DNA of 64,000 nt, taken from positions 1 through 64,000 of the forward strand of contig NZ_AXAU01000016.1 of assembly GCF_000472965.1 (NCBI RefSeq), written 5' to 3'. This stretch comes from Bradyrhizobium murdochi (lineage in GTDB: Bacteria > Pseudomonadota > Alphaproteobacteria > Rhizobiales > Xanthobacteraceae). The notes under the pieces are model-generated. The model was not told the origin of the DNA, did not search any database, and saw only the letters and a list, made by a program, of their open reading frames with translations. The number at the start of each line of letters is the position of its first letter. Within the stretch, counting starts at the first letter, position 1. The position numbers were made by a program, and so were the translations under genes. Positions 1 to 7,068 of the stretch are shown piece after piece.

Positions 1-201
1 CGGATTGGCATTGAAGCCCGCCACCACCCCGCGCAGACTGTCGTTCCTGCTCAGCTGCGCGTAGATCAGCGCCACCAGATGATCCCAGCTCTTGAATGAC
101 TTGTCGTAGGCATCCCCGCCCAGACGATCCACAACTGTCTGAAACTGCCGCCGATTGATCGGTTCAAGGAGCCTTCCAAAAATGCTATCGCGAAATCGCA
201 T
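1..201 (-). CDS. IS4-type transposase, N-terminal fragment cut by window edge
   Basis: The reverse strand reads without a stop from an ATG at 201 to base 1, giving 67 residues that begin MRFRDSIFGRLLEPINRR and continue with LVALIYAQLSR. This matches the N-terminal DUF4372-type region of IS4-family transposases, which typically starts MRHxxSxFxxLL and has an LxALLYAQLS motif. The DDE catalytic core would lie to the left of the window, so intactness cannot be judged. The start codon sits inside one arm of an 11-bp inverted repeat (198-208 with 254-264). Assignment to the family rests on recalled consensus only. Confidence 0.7.
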   Translation of the reverse strand, partial: MRFRDSIFGRLLEPINRRQFQTVVDRLGGDAYDKSFKSWDHLVALIYAQLSRNDSLRGVVAGFNANP

Positions 202-264
202 GCTCGGCCTTCTGTGTCTCGACAACCAGAAAAGGCCGATTTGCCTCGGTCTCGCCGAGCATGC
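198..264. repeat. 11-bp inverted repeat over the transposase start codon
   Basis: GCATGCTCGGC at 198-208 pairs exactly with GCCGAGCATGC at 254-264, with a 45-base spacer. The left arm contains the transposase start codon. It could be a hairpin that limits transposase translation from readthrough transcripts, or part of the insertion-sequence end. No target-site duplication can be tested because only one end is in the window. Confidence 0.45.
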
Positions 265-298
265 ACCGCGACATAGTGAATCATTCCCCGGACAGCCC

Positions 299-393
299 TG
301 CCCTTGCGGGGGAGAGTTGGAGAGAGGGGTAAGCCACACGCACCGCCGCTGCGGCTTACCCCTCTCCCTAGCCCTACCCCGCAAGGGGGGAGG
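299..393. repeat. Palindromic intergenic repeat (REP-like, type 1)
   Basis: A left arm with CCCTTGCGGGGGAGAG and GGGGTAAGCC is mirrored by GGCTTACCCCTCTCC and CCCCGCAAGGGGG, forming a long imperfect hairpin around a short CGCACCGCCGCTGCG-like loop. The right arm overlaps the 3' end of the hypothetical gene that ends at 374, so that protein's last residues are encoded by repeat DNA. Confidence 0.8.
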
Positions 394-1012
394 GAACGCA
401 CTGTACGCTTGGATGGAGCACCGGCCGATATCCAGTACGGAGCGCACGCAGCGTTGACGGCGGCGTCAACAGCAATGCGTCATCGAGCGCATCGACCGCC
501 TCGCGATATCCCGCCGTCGACCATTGCAGTGCCCTGCCCTGCAGGACCAGAAAACTCTCGGCGCCCCGCTGCACCATCGCGCCGTCAGGCAACTGCTGAA
601 CCGGCACCGGCAGCGGATGCAGCCGCTTCTTGCCGCGCTCCAGCCGCTCACCATGCAGCACTGCATCGATCACCCGCGCACGAATGTTCTTCGCGCCATT
701 GCCCTCTTCCCACGCCGCGCGAAAGCGGTTGGCGTCGTCAGGGCGGCAGAAGAAGCATGGGCGGTGGCCGGCGGCGAAGGCGGTCGCCTCGTCGAGAAAG
801 AACAGCTCGGTCCAGCTCCGCCGGCCCATCACCGGCCGCCGCCAACCCCTGAACTCGCAGACGCAGGTGATCCACGCCGGGCTCGACCAGCGCTTCTTCA
901 ATAGCGTCTTGGTCGCGGGGTCGTGGATGATGCCGCGGTTACCGGTGAACATACCGCGATGCGGGGTGGCGATGATCTCGCCGGTGGGGGTGACGCGGTT
1001 TTGGAGGGGCAT
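374..1012 (-). CDS. Conserved hypothetical protein with HRPCFFC motif
   Basis: This 212-residue protein has no function I can name. The N-terminus contains TPHRGMFTGNRGIIHD, a run typical of an uncharacterised family in Bradyrhizobium and relatives. A central HRPCFFCRPDDANRFR segment carries two closely spaced cysteines that could bind metal. The C-terminal part TPPSTLRALRTGYRPVLHPS is also characteristic of the family. It has no signal peptide or membrane segment. The last few residues come from the neighbouring palindromic repeat, so the C-terminus may be strain-specific. Codon use matches the neighbouring genes and the long frame supports a real gene. Confidence 0.75.
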   Translation of the reverse strand: MPLQNRVTPTGEIIATPHRGMFTGNRGIIHDPATKTLLKKRWSSPAWITCVCEFRGWRRPVMGRRSWTELFFLDEATAFAAGHRPCFFCRPDDANRFRAAWEEGNGAKNIRARVIDAVLHGERLERGKKRLHPLPVPVQQLPDGAMVQRGAESFLVLQGRALQWSTAGYREAVDALDDALLLTPPSTLRALRTGYRPVLHPSVQCVPSPLAG

Positions 1013-1021
1013 GTGAAGGGC

Positions 1022-1090
1022 GCGAGTAGTGAATGGCGAGCAGCGAATGGTAGCTTTCCCTACTCGCCATTCGCAATTCGCTATTCGCCC
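1022..1090. repeat. Palindromic intergenic repeat (type 2)
   Basis: GAATGGCGAG at 1031-1040 is the reverse complement of CTCGCCATTC at 1063-1072, and the flanks repeat the theme GCGAAT/ATTCGC. It fills the short gap between the hypothetical gene starting at 1012 and the 3' end of gpt at 1090. Confidence 0.7.
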
Positions 1091-1608
1091 TACGGACGGA
1101 TCGGCGGCTGGAACGACAGCGCGGTGTCCCAGGGAAAATGGATCCAGGTGTCCTGCGACACTTCGGTGATGAAAGTATCGACCAGCGGCTTGCCTTTCGG
1201 CTTGGCGTAGACGGTGGCGAAATGTGCATCGGGGAGCAACTGGCGCACCAGGCGGCCGGTGGTGCCGGTATCGACGAGGTCGTCGACGATCAACAGCCCC
1301 TTGCCGGTGCCGCCGCCCAGTTTGGCGACATCGGGCGAAACGCCCTTCAGCACCTGCAGATCACCCTGCTTGTCGTGGTCGTAGCTCGCCACGCAGACCG
1401 TATCGATCACGCGCAAGCCCAGCTCGCGGGCCACGATCGCAGCCGGCACCAGGCCGCCGCGGGTGATCGCGATCACGGCGTGAAACGGCCCGACCTCGTT
1501 GAGCCGCCAGGTCAGCGCCCGGCAATCCCGGTGAAACTGGTCCCAGGACACCGGAAAGGGCCGGCCGGCCTTCGCCCCGGCGCTCGGTTCGTAATTGTTG
1601 TCTGCCAC
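1090..1608 (-). CDS. gpt: Xanthine phosphoribosyltransferase
   Basis: The product converts xanthine or guanine plus PRPP to the nucleotide in cytosolic purine salvage. Its 172 residues are close to the usual length of Gpt. ITRGGLVPA near residues 48-56 is the conserved pyrophosphate-contacting loop and LLIVDDLVDTGTT near 105-117 is the PRPP-binding signature with its acidic pair. The C-terminal IHFPWD segment is the usual substrate-pocket end of bacterial Gpt. The start is GTG at 1608 with only a weak ribosome site. It lies 55 bases downstream of the CinA-like gene on the same strand and may be cotranscribed with it. Confidence 0.93.
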   Translation of the reverse strand: MADNNYEPSAGAKAGRPFPVSWDQFHRDCRALTWRLNEVGPFHAVIAITRGGLVPAAIVARELGLRVIDTVCVASYDHDKQGDLQVLKGVSPDVAKLGGGTGKGLLIVDDLVDTGTTGRLVRQLLPDAHFATVYAKPKGKPLVDTFITEVSQDTWIHFPWDTALSFQPPIRP

Positions 1609-1663
1609 GCTGCTTCGCCTTGTCGCTTCGTCTTGTCGCTTCGTCTTGTCCTGGCCCTGTCTG

Positions 1664-2404
1664 CTACCGGGTGGTGACGTTCAATGCCGCCAACATCTCC
1701 TTCACCGCGGTCATCGCGGCGTTGAGCTTGTCGGGATCGCGGGAGCGAACGACGAGGTTGGTGTTCGGCTTCTTGTCCTCGTCCATGAACGGATAGCTGC
1801 CGATGATGGTGTCGGGATGGGCGATGGCGATCTCCCGCAACGGCCCGCCGATGTCGCCTTCGCGGGCATTGGCGCGGACCGAGTCCGATAGCATCCGCAC
1901 CCCCGATTTCAGCTTGGGCGCGACGATGTCCATCATCGCCTGCATGATCGAGGGGATGCCGGCCATGACTATTACATTGCCGAGCTTGAAACCGGGCGCC
2001 AGAATGGTCGCGCTCTGGATCAGTTCGGCGCCGTCGGGCACACGCGCCATGCGTAGCCGCGCCTCGTTCAGATCCTGCTCGCTCCAGCGCTCGCGGAAGC
2101 GCGCCACAACCTCCGGATGATGCCCGATTCCGACACCAAAGGCCTTGGCAACGCTGTCGGCGGTGATGTCGTCATGGGTCGGCCCGATGCCGCCGGTGGT
2201 GAAGACGTAGGTGTAGCGATGCCGCAGTGCATGAAGGGCGTCGACAATGTCGGTCTCGTCGTCGGCGACGATGCGGACCTCCTTGAGGTCGATCCCGATA
2301 TTGGTCAGGTATTCGGCGATGAAGCCGATGTTCTTGTCCTTGGTACGGCCGGACAAGATCTCATCGCCGATGACCAGAATACCCGCCGTGACGATCTCGC
2401 TCAT
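1664..2404 (-). CDS. CinA-like molybdopterin-binding domain protein
   Basis: This 246-residue protein is a MoCF/CinA N-terminal domain. GDEILSGRTKD (residues 13-23) and TTGGIGPTHDDIT (69-81) are the two signature stretches that bind molybdopterin or ADP-ribose-like ligands in the family. It lacks the C-terminal nicotinamide-nucleotide amidase domain of full CinA (about 400 residues), so pyrophosphatase-type chemistry is possible and deamidase chemistry is not expected. I place the start at ATG 2404 because GGGGAGAA lies just upstream; an in-frame upstream ATG has no such site. It is divergent from the ATP-grasp gene at 2624. Confidence 0.88.
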   Translation of the reverse strand: MSEIVTAGILVIGDEILSGRTKDKNIGFIAEYLTNIGIDLKEVRIVADDETDIVDALHALRHRYTYVFTTGGIGPTHDDITADSVAKAFGVGIGHHPEVVARFRERWSEQDLNEARLRMARVPDGAELIQSATILAPGFKLGNVIVMAGIPSIMQAMMDIVAPKLKSGVRMLSDSVRANAREGDIGGPLREIAIAHPDTIIGSYPFMDEDKKPNTNLVVRSRDPDKLNAAMTAVKEMLAALNVTTR

Positions 2405-2623
2405 GACTTCTCCCCACCTGCCCCGTACTTTGCGCAAGCAACGCATTGAAGTCACGGGGGTTTGCTGCCGAAATAAGCACCCGGCAGCCCTTTTTTAGGG
2501 CAGCGCGGCCGGCTACCCACACGAAATGCCGCAAGCCAATGCATATCGCGCTGGCCCGAGCCTTGCTACCATCCCGTGAACTCATGCACCGTGCCGCATG
2601 GCTTCGAGAGATAGTCAGGACTT

Positions 2624-4042
2624 ATGGCAGTTGCCTTCGATGAAATGAACGGGCCCGGCGGCGACCTCCGCCCGGCCTATCGGGAGCTCTCCCGCTGGCT
2701 GAAGGAGACGCCTCCTGACGCCCTGGAATATCGCCGTCAGGAGGCGGAACTGTTGTTCCGCCGGATTGGCATCACCTTTGCGGTCTATGGCGATGCGGAG
2801 GCCCAGGAGCGGCTGATCCCCTTCGACGTGATCCCGCGGATCATGTCGGCGAAGGAATGGTCCGTTCTGGAGAAGGGCCTGAAGCAGCGGGTGCGCGCGC
2901 TCAACATGTTCCTGCGCGACATCTATCACGGCCGCGACATCCTGCGCGCCAACATCATTCCCGACGACCTGATCTTCCAAAACCCGGTCTTCCGCCCCGA
3001 GATGAACGGCCAGAGCGTGCCGCACGACGTCTACGTCCACATCGCAGGGATCGATATCGTCCGGGTCGACGCCGACAATTTCATCGTGCTGGAAGATAAC
3101 GCGCGGACGCCCTCGGGCGTCTCCTATATGTTGGAAAACCGCGAAATCATGATGCGGCTGTTTCCGGACCTGTTCGCCCGCCACCGCGTTGCACCTGTAG
3201 AGCGATACCCGGACGAATTGCTGTCGGCGCTGCGCTCGGTAGCGCCGCTCTCCGCCGCGGCCGAGCCGACGGTCGCGCTGATGACGCCCGGCGTCTACAA
3301 TTCCGCCTATTACGAACACTCTTTCCTTGCCGACAAGCTCGGCATCGAGCTGGTCGAGGGCCGCGACCTCATCGTCAAGAACGACGAGGTGTTCATGCGC
3401 ACCACCGAGGGGCTCAAACGTGTCGACGTGATCTACCGCCGCGTCGACGACGATTTCCTCGACCCCCTCACCTTCCGCCCGGATTCGGCGCTCGGCGTGC
3501 CCGGGCTGATGTCGGCCTATGCGGCCGGCAATATCACGCTGGCGAACGCGGTCGGCACGGGGATTGCCGACGACAAGGCGATCTATTCCTACATGCCGGA
3601 GGTCGTAAAGTTCTATCTCGGCGAAGAGCCGATCCTGAAGAACGTGCCGACCTGGCGCTGCCGCGAGCCGAAGGACCTCGCCTATGTGCTCGACAATTTG
3701 AGCGAGCTGGTGGTGAAGGAAGTGCACGGCTCCGGCGGCTACGGCATGCTTATCGGCCCGGCCGCAACGAAGGCGACGATCGAGGCGTTCCGCGACAAGC
3801 TCAAGCGCGAGCCGGAGGGCTTTATCGCCCAGCCGACGCTGGCGCTCTCGACCTGTCCGACCTGCACCGCCTCCGGCCTCGCCCCGCGCCATGTCGATTT
3901 GCGCCCCTTTGTGCTGACCGGCAGCAATCACGTCACCATCGTGCCGGGCGGACTGACGCGGGTGGCGCTGAAGGAAGGCTCCCTGGTGGTCAATTCCAGC
4001 CAGGGCGGCGGCACCAAGGACACCTGGATACTGGACGAATAG
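2624..4042 (+). CDS. Circularly permuted ATP-grasp protein (DUF404/DUF407 type)
   Basis: The 472-residue protein belongs to the circularly permuted ATP-grasp family, predicted peptide or amide ligases of unknown substrate. Diagnostic stretches are the N-terminal EYRRQEAELLFRRIGITF, VLEDNARTPSGVSYMLENR near residues 155-173, PGVYNSAYYEHSFLAD near 223-238, VVKEVHGSGGYGML near 364-377 and the C-terminal SSQGGGTKDTWIL. The next gene begins 16 bases downstream, and alpha-E, transglutaminase-like and Anbu genes follow in order. In this family that context is taken to mean synthesis and turnover of an unidentified peptide or peptide tag. No signal peptide is visible, so it is probably cytosolic. It is probably the first gene of the operon. 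Confidence 0.95.
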   Translation: MAVAFDEMNGPGGDLRPAYRELSRWLKETPPDALEYRRQEAELLFRRIGITFAVYGDAEAQERLIPFDVIPRIMSAKEWSVLEKGLKQRVRALNMFLRDIYHGRDILRANIIPDDLIFQNPVFRPEMNGQSVPHDVYVHIAGIDIVRVDADNFIVLEDNARTPSGVSYMLENREIMMRLFPDLFARHRVAPVERYPDELLSALRSVAPLSAAAEPTVALMTPGVYNSAYYEHSFLADKLGIELVEGRDLIVKNDEVFMRTTEGLKRVDVIYRRVDDDFLDPLTFRPDSALGVPGLMSAYAAGNITLANAVGTGIADDKAIYSYMPEVVKFYLGEEPILKNVPTWRCREPKDLAYVLDNLSELVVKEVHGSGGYGMLIGPAATKATIEAFRDKLKREPEGFIAQPTLALSTCPTCTASGLAPRHVDLRPFVLTGSNHVTIVPGGLTRVALKEGSLVVNSSQGGGTKDTWILDE

Positions 4043-4058
4043 AGGGCAAAATTTTCGT

Positions 4059-5003
4059 ATGCTGTCGCGCACCGCCGAAAACCTGTACTGGCTCGCCCGC
4101 TATGTCGAGCGCGCCGAATATATCGCGCGCACCATCGATGCGACCTTGCGAGTCACTGCGCTGCCCGCCGCCTATATCGGCAAGACCAATGAGTGGGAAT
4201 CGGCGCTGCTGACGGCCGGGGTCAGCGCAAGCTTCTACGAGGCCTATCCGGAAGCCACCGAGCAGAACGTCGTCGAATATCTGGCGTTCTCGCCTTCCAA
4301 TCCCTCTTCGATCAAGAACTGCATCGAAGCCGCCCGGCTCAATTCGCGCTCGGTGCGAACCGCGCTGACATCGGAGATGTGGGACACCATCAACTCGGCC
4401 TGGATCGAATTGCAGGAGGTCTGGGGCAAGGGTACGTCGAGCCGCGAGGAACTGGCGCGGTTTCTCCGCTTCGTGCAGGAGACCTCGCTGCGGTTCGACG
4501 GCTCGGCCTACCGGACCATGCTGCGCAACGACGCCTACTGGTTTTCGCGGCTCGGCCTGCACCTGGAGCGCGCCGACAACACCGCGCGCATTCTCGACGT
4601 TAAATATCACGTGCTGCTGCCCGAGGAGGAGCACGTCGGCGGTCCCCTGGACTATTACCAGTGGACCTCGATCCTGCGCTCGGTCTCTGCGCTGACCGCC
4701 TATCACTGGGTCTACCGCGAGACGCTAAAGCCGTGGCTGATCGCCGACCTCCTGATCCTCAACGACACGCTGCCACGCTCGCTGGCGAGCTGTTACAGCA
4801 ATCTGGTGCGCAATCTCGACCAGATCGGCGTCGCCTATGGTCGCCAAGGCGCCGCCCAGCGCCATGCCCGCGGCGTCCGCAACCGGCTTGAACACAGCCA
4901 CATGGACGATATCTTCCAGCACGGCGTCCATGAGTTCATCCAGGAGTTCATCGCGGACAATGCGCGGCTCGGTGAGATCATCACCAAGCAGTATTTGATA
5001 TAA
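4059..5003 (+). CDS. Alpha-E domain protein (DUF403)
   Basis: This 314-residue all-helical protein begins MLSRTAENLYWLARYVERAE, the family hallmark. It contains FLRFVQETSLRFDGSAYRTMLRNDAYWFSRLGLHLERAD near residues 135-175, where conserved Arg and Glu residues recur. The family nearly always sits beside the permuted ATP-grasp gene, as here with a 16-base gap, and it is proposed to act with it, perhaps as a nucleotidyl or peptide-handling partner. No biochemical activity is firmly known. It is soluble, with no transport signal. It is transcribed with the gene before it; a palindromic repeat lies between it and the next gene. Confidence 0.94.
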   Translation: MLSRTAENLYWLARYVERAEYIARTIDATLRVTALPAAYIGKTNEWESALLTAGVSASFYEAYPEATEQNVVEYLAFSPSNPSSIKNCIEAARLNSRSVRTALTSEMWDTINSAWIELQEVWGKGTSSREELARFLRFVQETSLRFDGSAYRTMLRNDAYWFSRLGLHLERADNTARILDVKYHVLLPEEEHVGGPLDYYQWTSILRSVSALTAYHWVYRETLKPWLIADLLILNDTLPRSLASCYSNLVRNLDQIGVAYGRQGAAQRHARGVRNRLEHSHMDDIFQHGVHEFIQEFIADNARLGEIITKQYLI

Positions 5004-5010
5004 CCAGGCA

Positions 5011-5094
5011 CCGTCATTCCGGGATGGCGCGCAAGCGCCAGACCCGGAATCTCGAGATTCCGGGTTCGATGCTTCGCATCGCCCCGGAATGACG
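5011..5094. repeat. Cloverleaf-type palindromic repeat, copy A
   Basis: The outer stem CCGTCATTCCGGG pairs with CCCCGGAATGACGG. Inside are three hairpins: GGCGC/GCGCC with a GCAA loop (5026-5039), a perfect 24-base palindrome with arm ACCCGGAATCTC (5042-5065), and CGATGC/GCATCG with a TTC loop (5067-5081). Related copies lie at 5966-6062, 16451-16528 and 56165-56244. It sits inside the ATP-grasp/alpha-E/transglutaminase operon. Confidence 0.9.
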
Positions 5095-5115
5095 GCACGA
5101 ACGAAGAGACGCACA

Positions 5116-5958
5116 ATGCGCCTGCGAATTGCCCACTCCACCAGCTATCGCTACGAGCCGCCGGCCACGGGCGTGATCCAAATCCTGCGCATGACGCCCG
5201 GCAGCCATGACGGGCAGTATGTCGCCGAATGGCAGATCGACGTCTCGACCGACTCTCGCCTCGACATGCACCAGGATGCATTCGGCAACGTCACGCATGT
5301 GCTCACCCACGGGCCGATCGCCGACCTCACCATCAATGTCGAGGGCCTGATCGAGACCCATGACACTGGCGGCGTGCTGCGCGGCACCGACGAGCGCTTT
5401 CCGCCGAGCCTGTTCCTGCGCCAAACCGCGCTGACCGAAGTCAATCCGGCGATGGCGATCTTTGCCCGCGAGCTACGGTCGGAGTCCGATGGCGACGTGC
5501 TCGGCTTCCTGCATGCGCTGATGGTGCAGATCAACGAGCACATGACGTTCGACGAGGATCCTACCAACTCCGGCACCTCGGCGGCGGAGGCGTTCGCGCT
5601 CAAGCGCGGCGTGTGCCAGGACTATGCGCACATCTTCATCGCCTGCGCCCGATCCGGCGGCGTTCCGGCGCGCTTCGTCTCCGGCCATTTCCTGCGCTCC
5701 GACGGAATGGTGCACCAGCCGGCGGGCCACGCCTGGGCGGAAGCCTACGTGCCAGATTTGGGCTGGATCGGGTTCGACGCCGCCAACGGCATCTGCACCA
5801 CCGACGCCCACGCCCGCGTCGCGATCGGGCTCGATTACCTCGGCGCCGCACCGGTGCGAGGCACCCGCTATGGCGGCGGAGCGGAGACGCTGACGGTGGC
5901 GGTCAGGGTCGAACAGGCCGGGCGGCCGGGACAATGGCAAAGCCAGTCGCAGTCGTGA
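5116..5958 (+). CDS. Transglutaminase-like cysteine protease
   Basis: The 280-residue protein has a beta-rich N-terminal domain (MRLRIAHSTSYRYE, typical of the bacterial transglutaminase N-domain, residues 1-85) followed by a transglutaminase-like papain-fold core. The catalytic triad is visible: Cys167 in KRGVCQDYAHI, His205 in GHAWAEAYV and Asp221 in WIGFDAANG. Family members act as peptidases or amidases. I start at ATG 5116, since an in-frame ATG at 5089 lies within the repeat and adds nothing conserved. It is the third gene of the ATP-grasp operon and may cleave what the ATP-grasp protein joins. There is no signal peptide, so it is probably cytosolic. Confidence 0.93.
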   Translation: MRLRIAHSTSYRYEPPATGVIQILRMTPGSHDGQYVAEWQIDVSTDSRLDMHQDAFGNVTHVLTHGPIADLTINVEGLIETHDTGGVLRGTDERFPPSLFLRQTALTEVNPAMAIFARELRSESDGDVLGFLHALMVQINEHMTFDEDPTNSGTSAAEAFALKRGVCQDYAHIFIACARSGGVPARFVSGHFLRSDGMVHQPAGHAWAEAYVPDLGWIGFDAANGICTTDAHARVAIGLDYLGAAPVRGTRYGGGAETLTVAVRVEQAGRPGQWQSQSQS

Positions 5959-5965
5959 ATTTGCA

Positions 5966-6062
5966 TGTCATTCCGGGATGGTGCGCAAGCACCAGATCTC
6001 AGATGCGCAATTGCGCATCGGGGAATCTCGAGATCCCGGGTTCGCGCTAAGCGCGCCCCGGG
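5966..6062. repeat. Cloverleaf-type palindromic repeat, copy B with an extra arm
   Basis: It shares the left outer stem GTCATTCCGGG with copy A. Hairpin 1 is GGTGC/GCACC (5980-5993) and hairpin 3 is CGCGC/GCGCG with a TAA loop (6043-6055). An additional perfect 18-base palindrome with arm GATGCGCAA lies at 6002-6019. The right outer arm is not completed: the sequence passes from CCCCGGG into the remnant of a reverse-strand coding region. Confidence 0.85.
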
Positions 6063-6163
6063 TTGTAGGCCATCATGCCGCCTTCCCAGGGACCTGCCTG
6101 GGCGCCCACGCTGCCTAGCAGTAACAAGGCTGCAATCGAGCCAATCAGCACGGATTTCCGCAC
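6047..6163 (-). pseudogene. Remnant of a secreted (Sel1/TPR-like) protein gene, truncated by repeat B
   Basis: From GTG 6163, with GGCGGGGG just upstream, the reverse strand encodes 38 residues. There is a clear signal peptide (VRKSVLIGSIAALLLL then GSVGAQA) followed by GPWEGGMMAYN. The reading then enters repeat copy B and stops at TAG 6049-6047. The mature start is what I would expect of Sel1-repeat or TPR proteins, which often run MMAYNRGDYATAL. The repeat joins exactly after AYN, so the rest of the gene is absent. The signal peptide is seen; the family assignment is inference. Confidence 0.6.
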
Positions 6164-6296
6164 GCGTTCCCCCGCCTACGGTTTAGAGCTTTTACGCCGC
6201 CGGCTGCATGCCGCGCCACGGGGAATTGGGGTTGGATGGCTCCTCGAAATTGGCTACTAGTTGGCGCCGAAAATCAGGCGCGTTCGGGGACTTGGA

Positions 6297-7055
6297 ATGA
6301 CCTATTGCTGCGGAATTCTGGTGCGGGACGGTCTCGTCATGATCGCAGATACGCGCACCAATGCCGGCCTCGACAACGTCTCGACCTTCCGCAAGCTCCA
6401 TATTTTCTCGAAACCCGGCGAGCGCATCATGGCGGTCGCCAGCGCCGGCAATCTGGCGATCAGCCAGTCGGTGCTGTCAACGCTCACCGAGGGCATGGAA
6501 GATCCGCACACCGGCGAACTCGAAACGCTGATCAACGCGCCGACCATGTTCCAGGCCGCGCAACGCATCGGCCGCGCCATCCGCGCCGTGCACGCCACCG
6601 AAGGCGAGGCGCTGCGATCCGAAGACGTCTCCTTCGACGTCTCCTTCCTGTTCGGCGGCCAGATCAAGGGCTCGCGGATGCGGCTGTTCATGGTCTACAC
6701 GGCCGGCAATTTCATCGAATGCACCACCGACACGCCCTACTTGCAGATCGGCGAGCACAAATACGGCAAGCCGGTGCTGGATCGTGCGATGCATTACGAC
6801 GTCGAACTGTATGAGGCGCTGAAGACCGGCCTGATCTCGATGGATTCGACCATGCGCTCCAATCTCGGCGTCGGCTTGCCGATCGACGTGCTGGTGGTGC
6901 GCGCAGATGCTTGCGAGGCCGACCTCAACCACCGCATCGAGGCCGGCGAGCCCTATTTCCACGACCTGCGTTCGCGCTGGTCGGCGGCCTTGCGGGCGGC
7001 ACACCAGAATATTCCGAGACCACCCTACAAATCCGAAACAGAAACCAAGAACTGA
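6297..7055 (+). CDS. anbu: Anbu, proteasome-related N-terminal nucleophile hydrolase
   Basis: This 252-residue protein belongs to the Anbu (ancestral beta-subunit) family, distant relatives of HslV and the 20S proteasome. I begin at ATG 6297, so that Met1 is followed by Thr2, the expected nucleophile after Met removal. Asp18 in MIADTRTN and Lys33 in FRKLHIF are the other conserved catalytic-type residues. GNLAISQSVL and SNLGVGLPIDVLV are further family stretches. It is the fourth member of the ATP-grasp/alpha-E/transglutaminase neighbourhood, the standard Anbu context. The physiological substrate is unknown. The upstream gap holds repeat B and a gene remnant. The SDR gene starts 13 bases downstream. 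Confidence 0.93.
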   Translation: MTYCCGILVRDGLVMIADTRTNAGLDNVSTFRKLHIFSKPGERIMAVASAGNLAISQSVLSTLTEGMEDPHTGELETLINAPTMFQAAQRIGRAIRAVHATEGEALRSEDVSFDVSFLFGGQIKGSRMRLFMVYTAGNFIECTTDTPYLQIGEHKYGKPVLDRAMHYDVELYEALKTGLISMDSTMRSNLGVGLPIDVLVVRADACEADLNHRIEAGEPYFHDLRSRWSAALRAAHQNIPRPPYKSETETKN

Positions 7056-7068
7056 AGGCGAGGAAACA

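Noticed and set aside
2483..2498. GCCC-TTTTTTA-GGGC hairpin considered as a terminator
   Set aside because: The stem is only four base pairs and no T-run follows on either strand.
2615..4072. A 485-codon frame antisense to the ATP-grasp gene
   Set aside because: It mirrors the coding strand's third-position GC bias, has His/Arg/Asp-rich unnatural composition, and the sense strand gives a conserved family.
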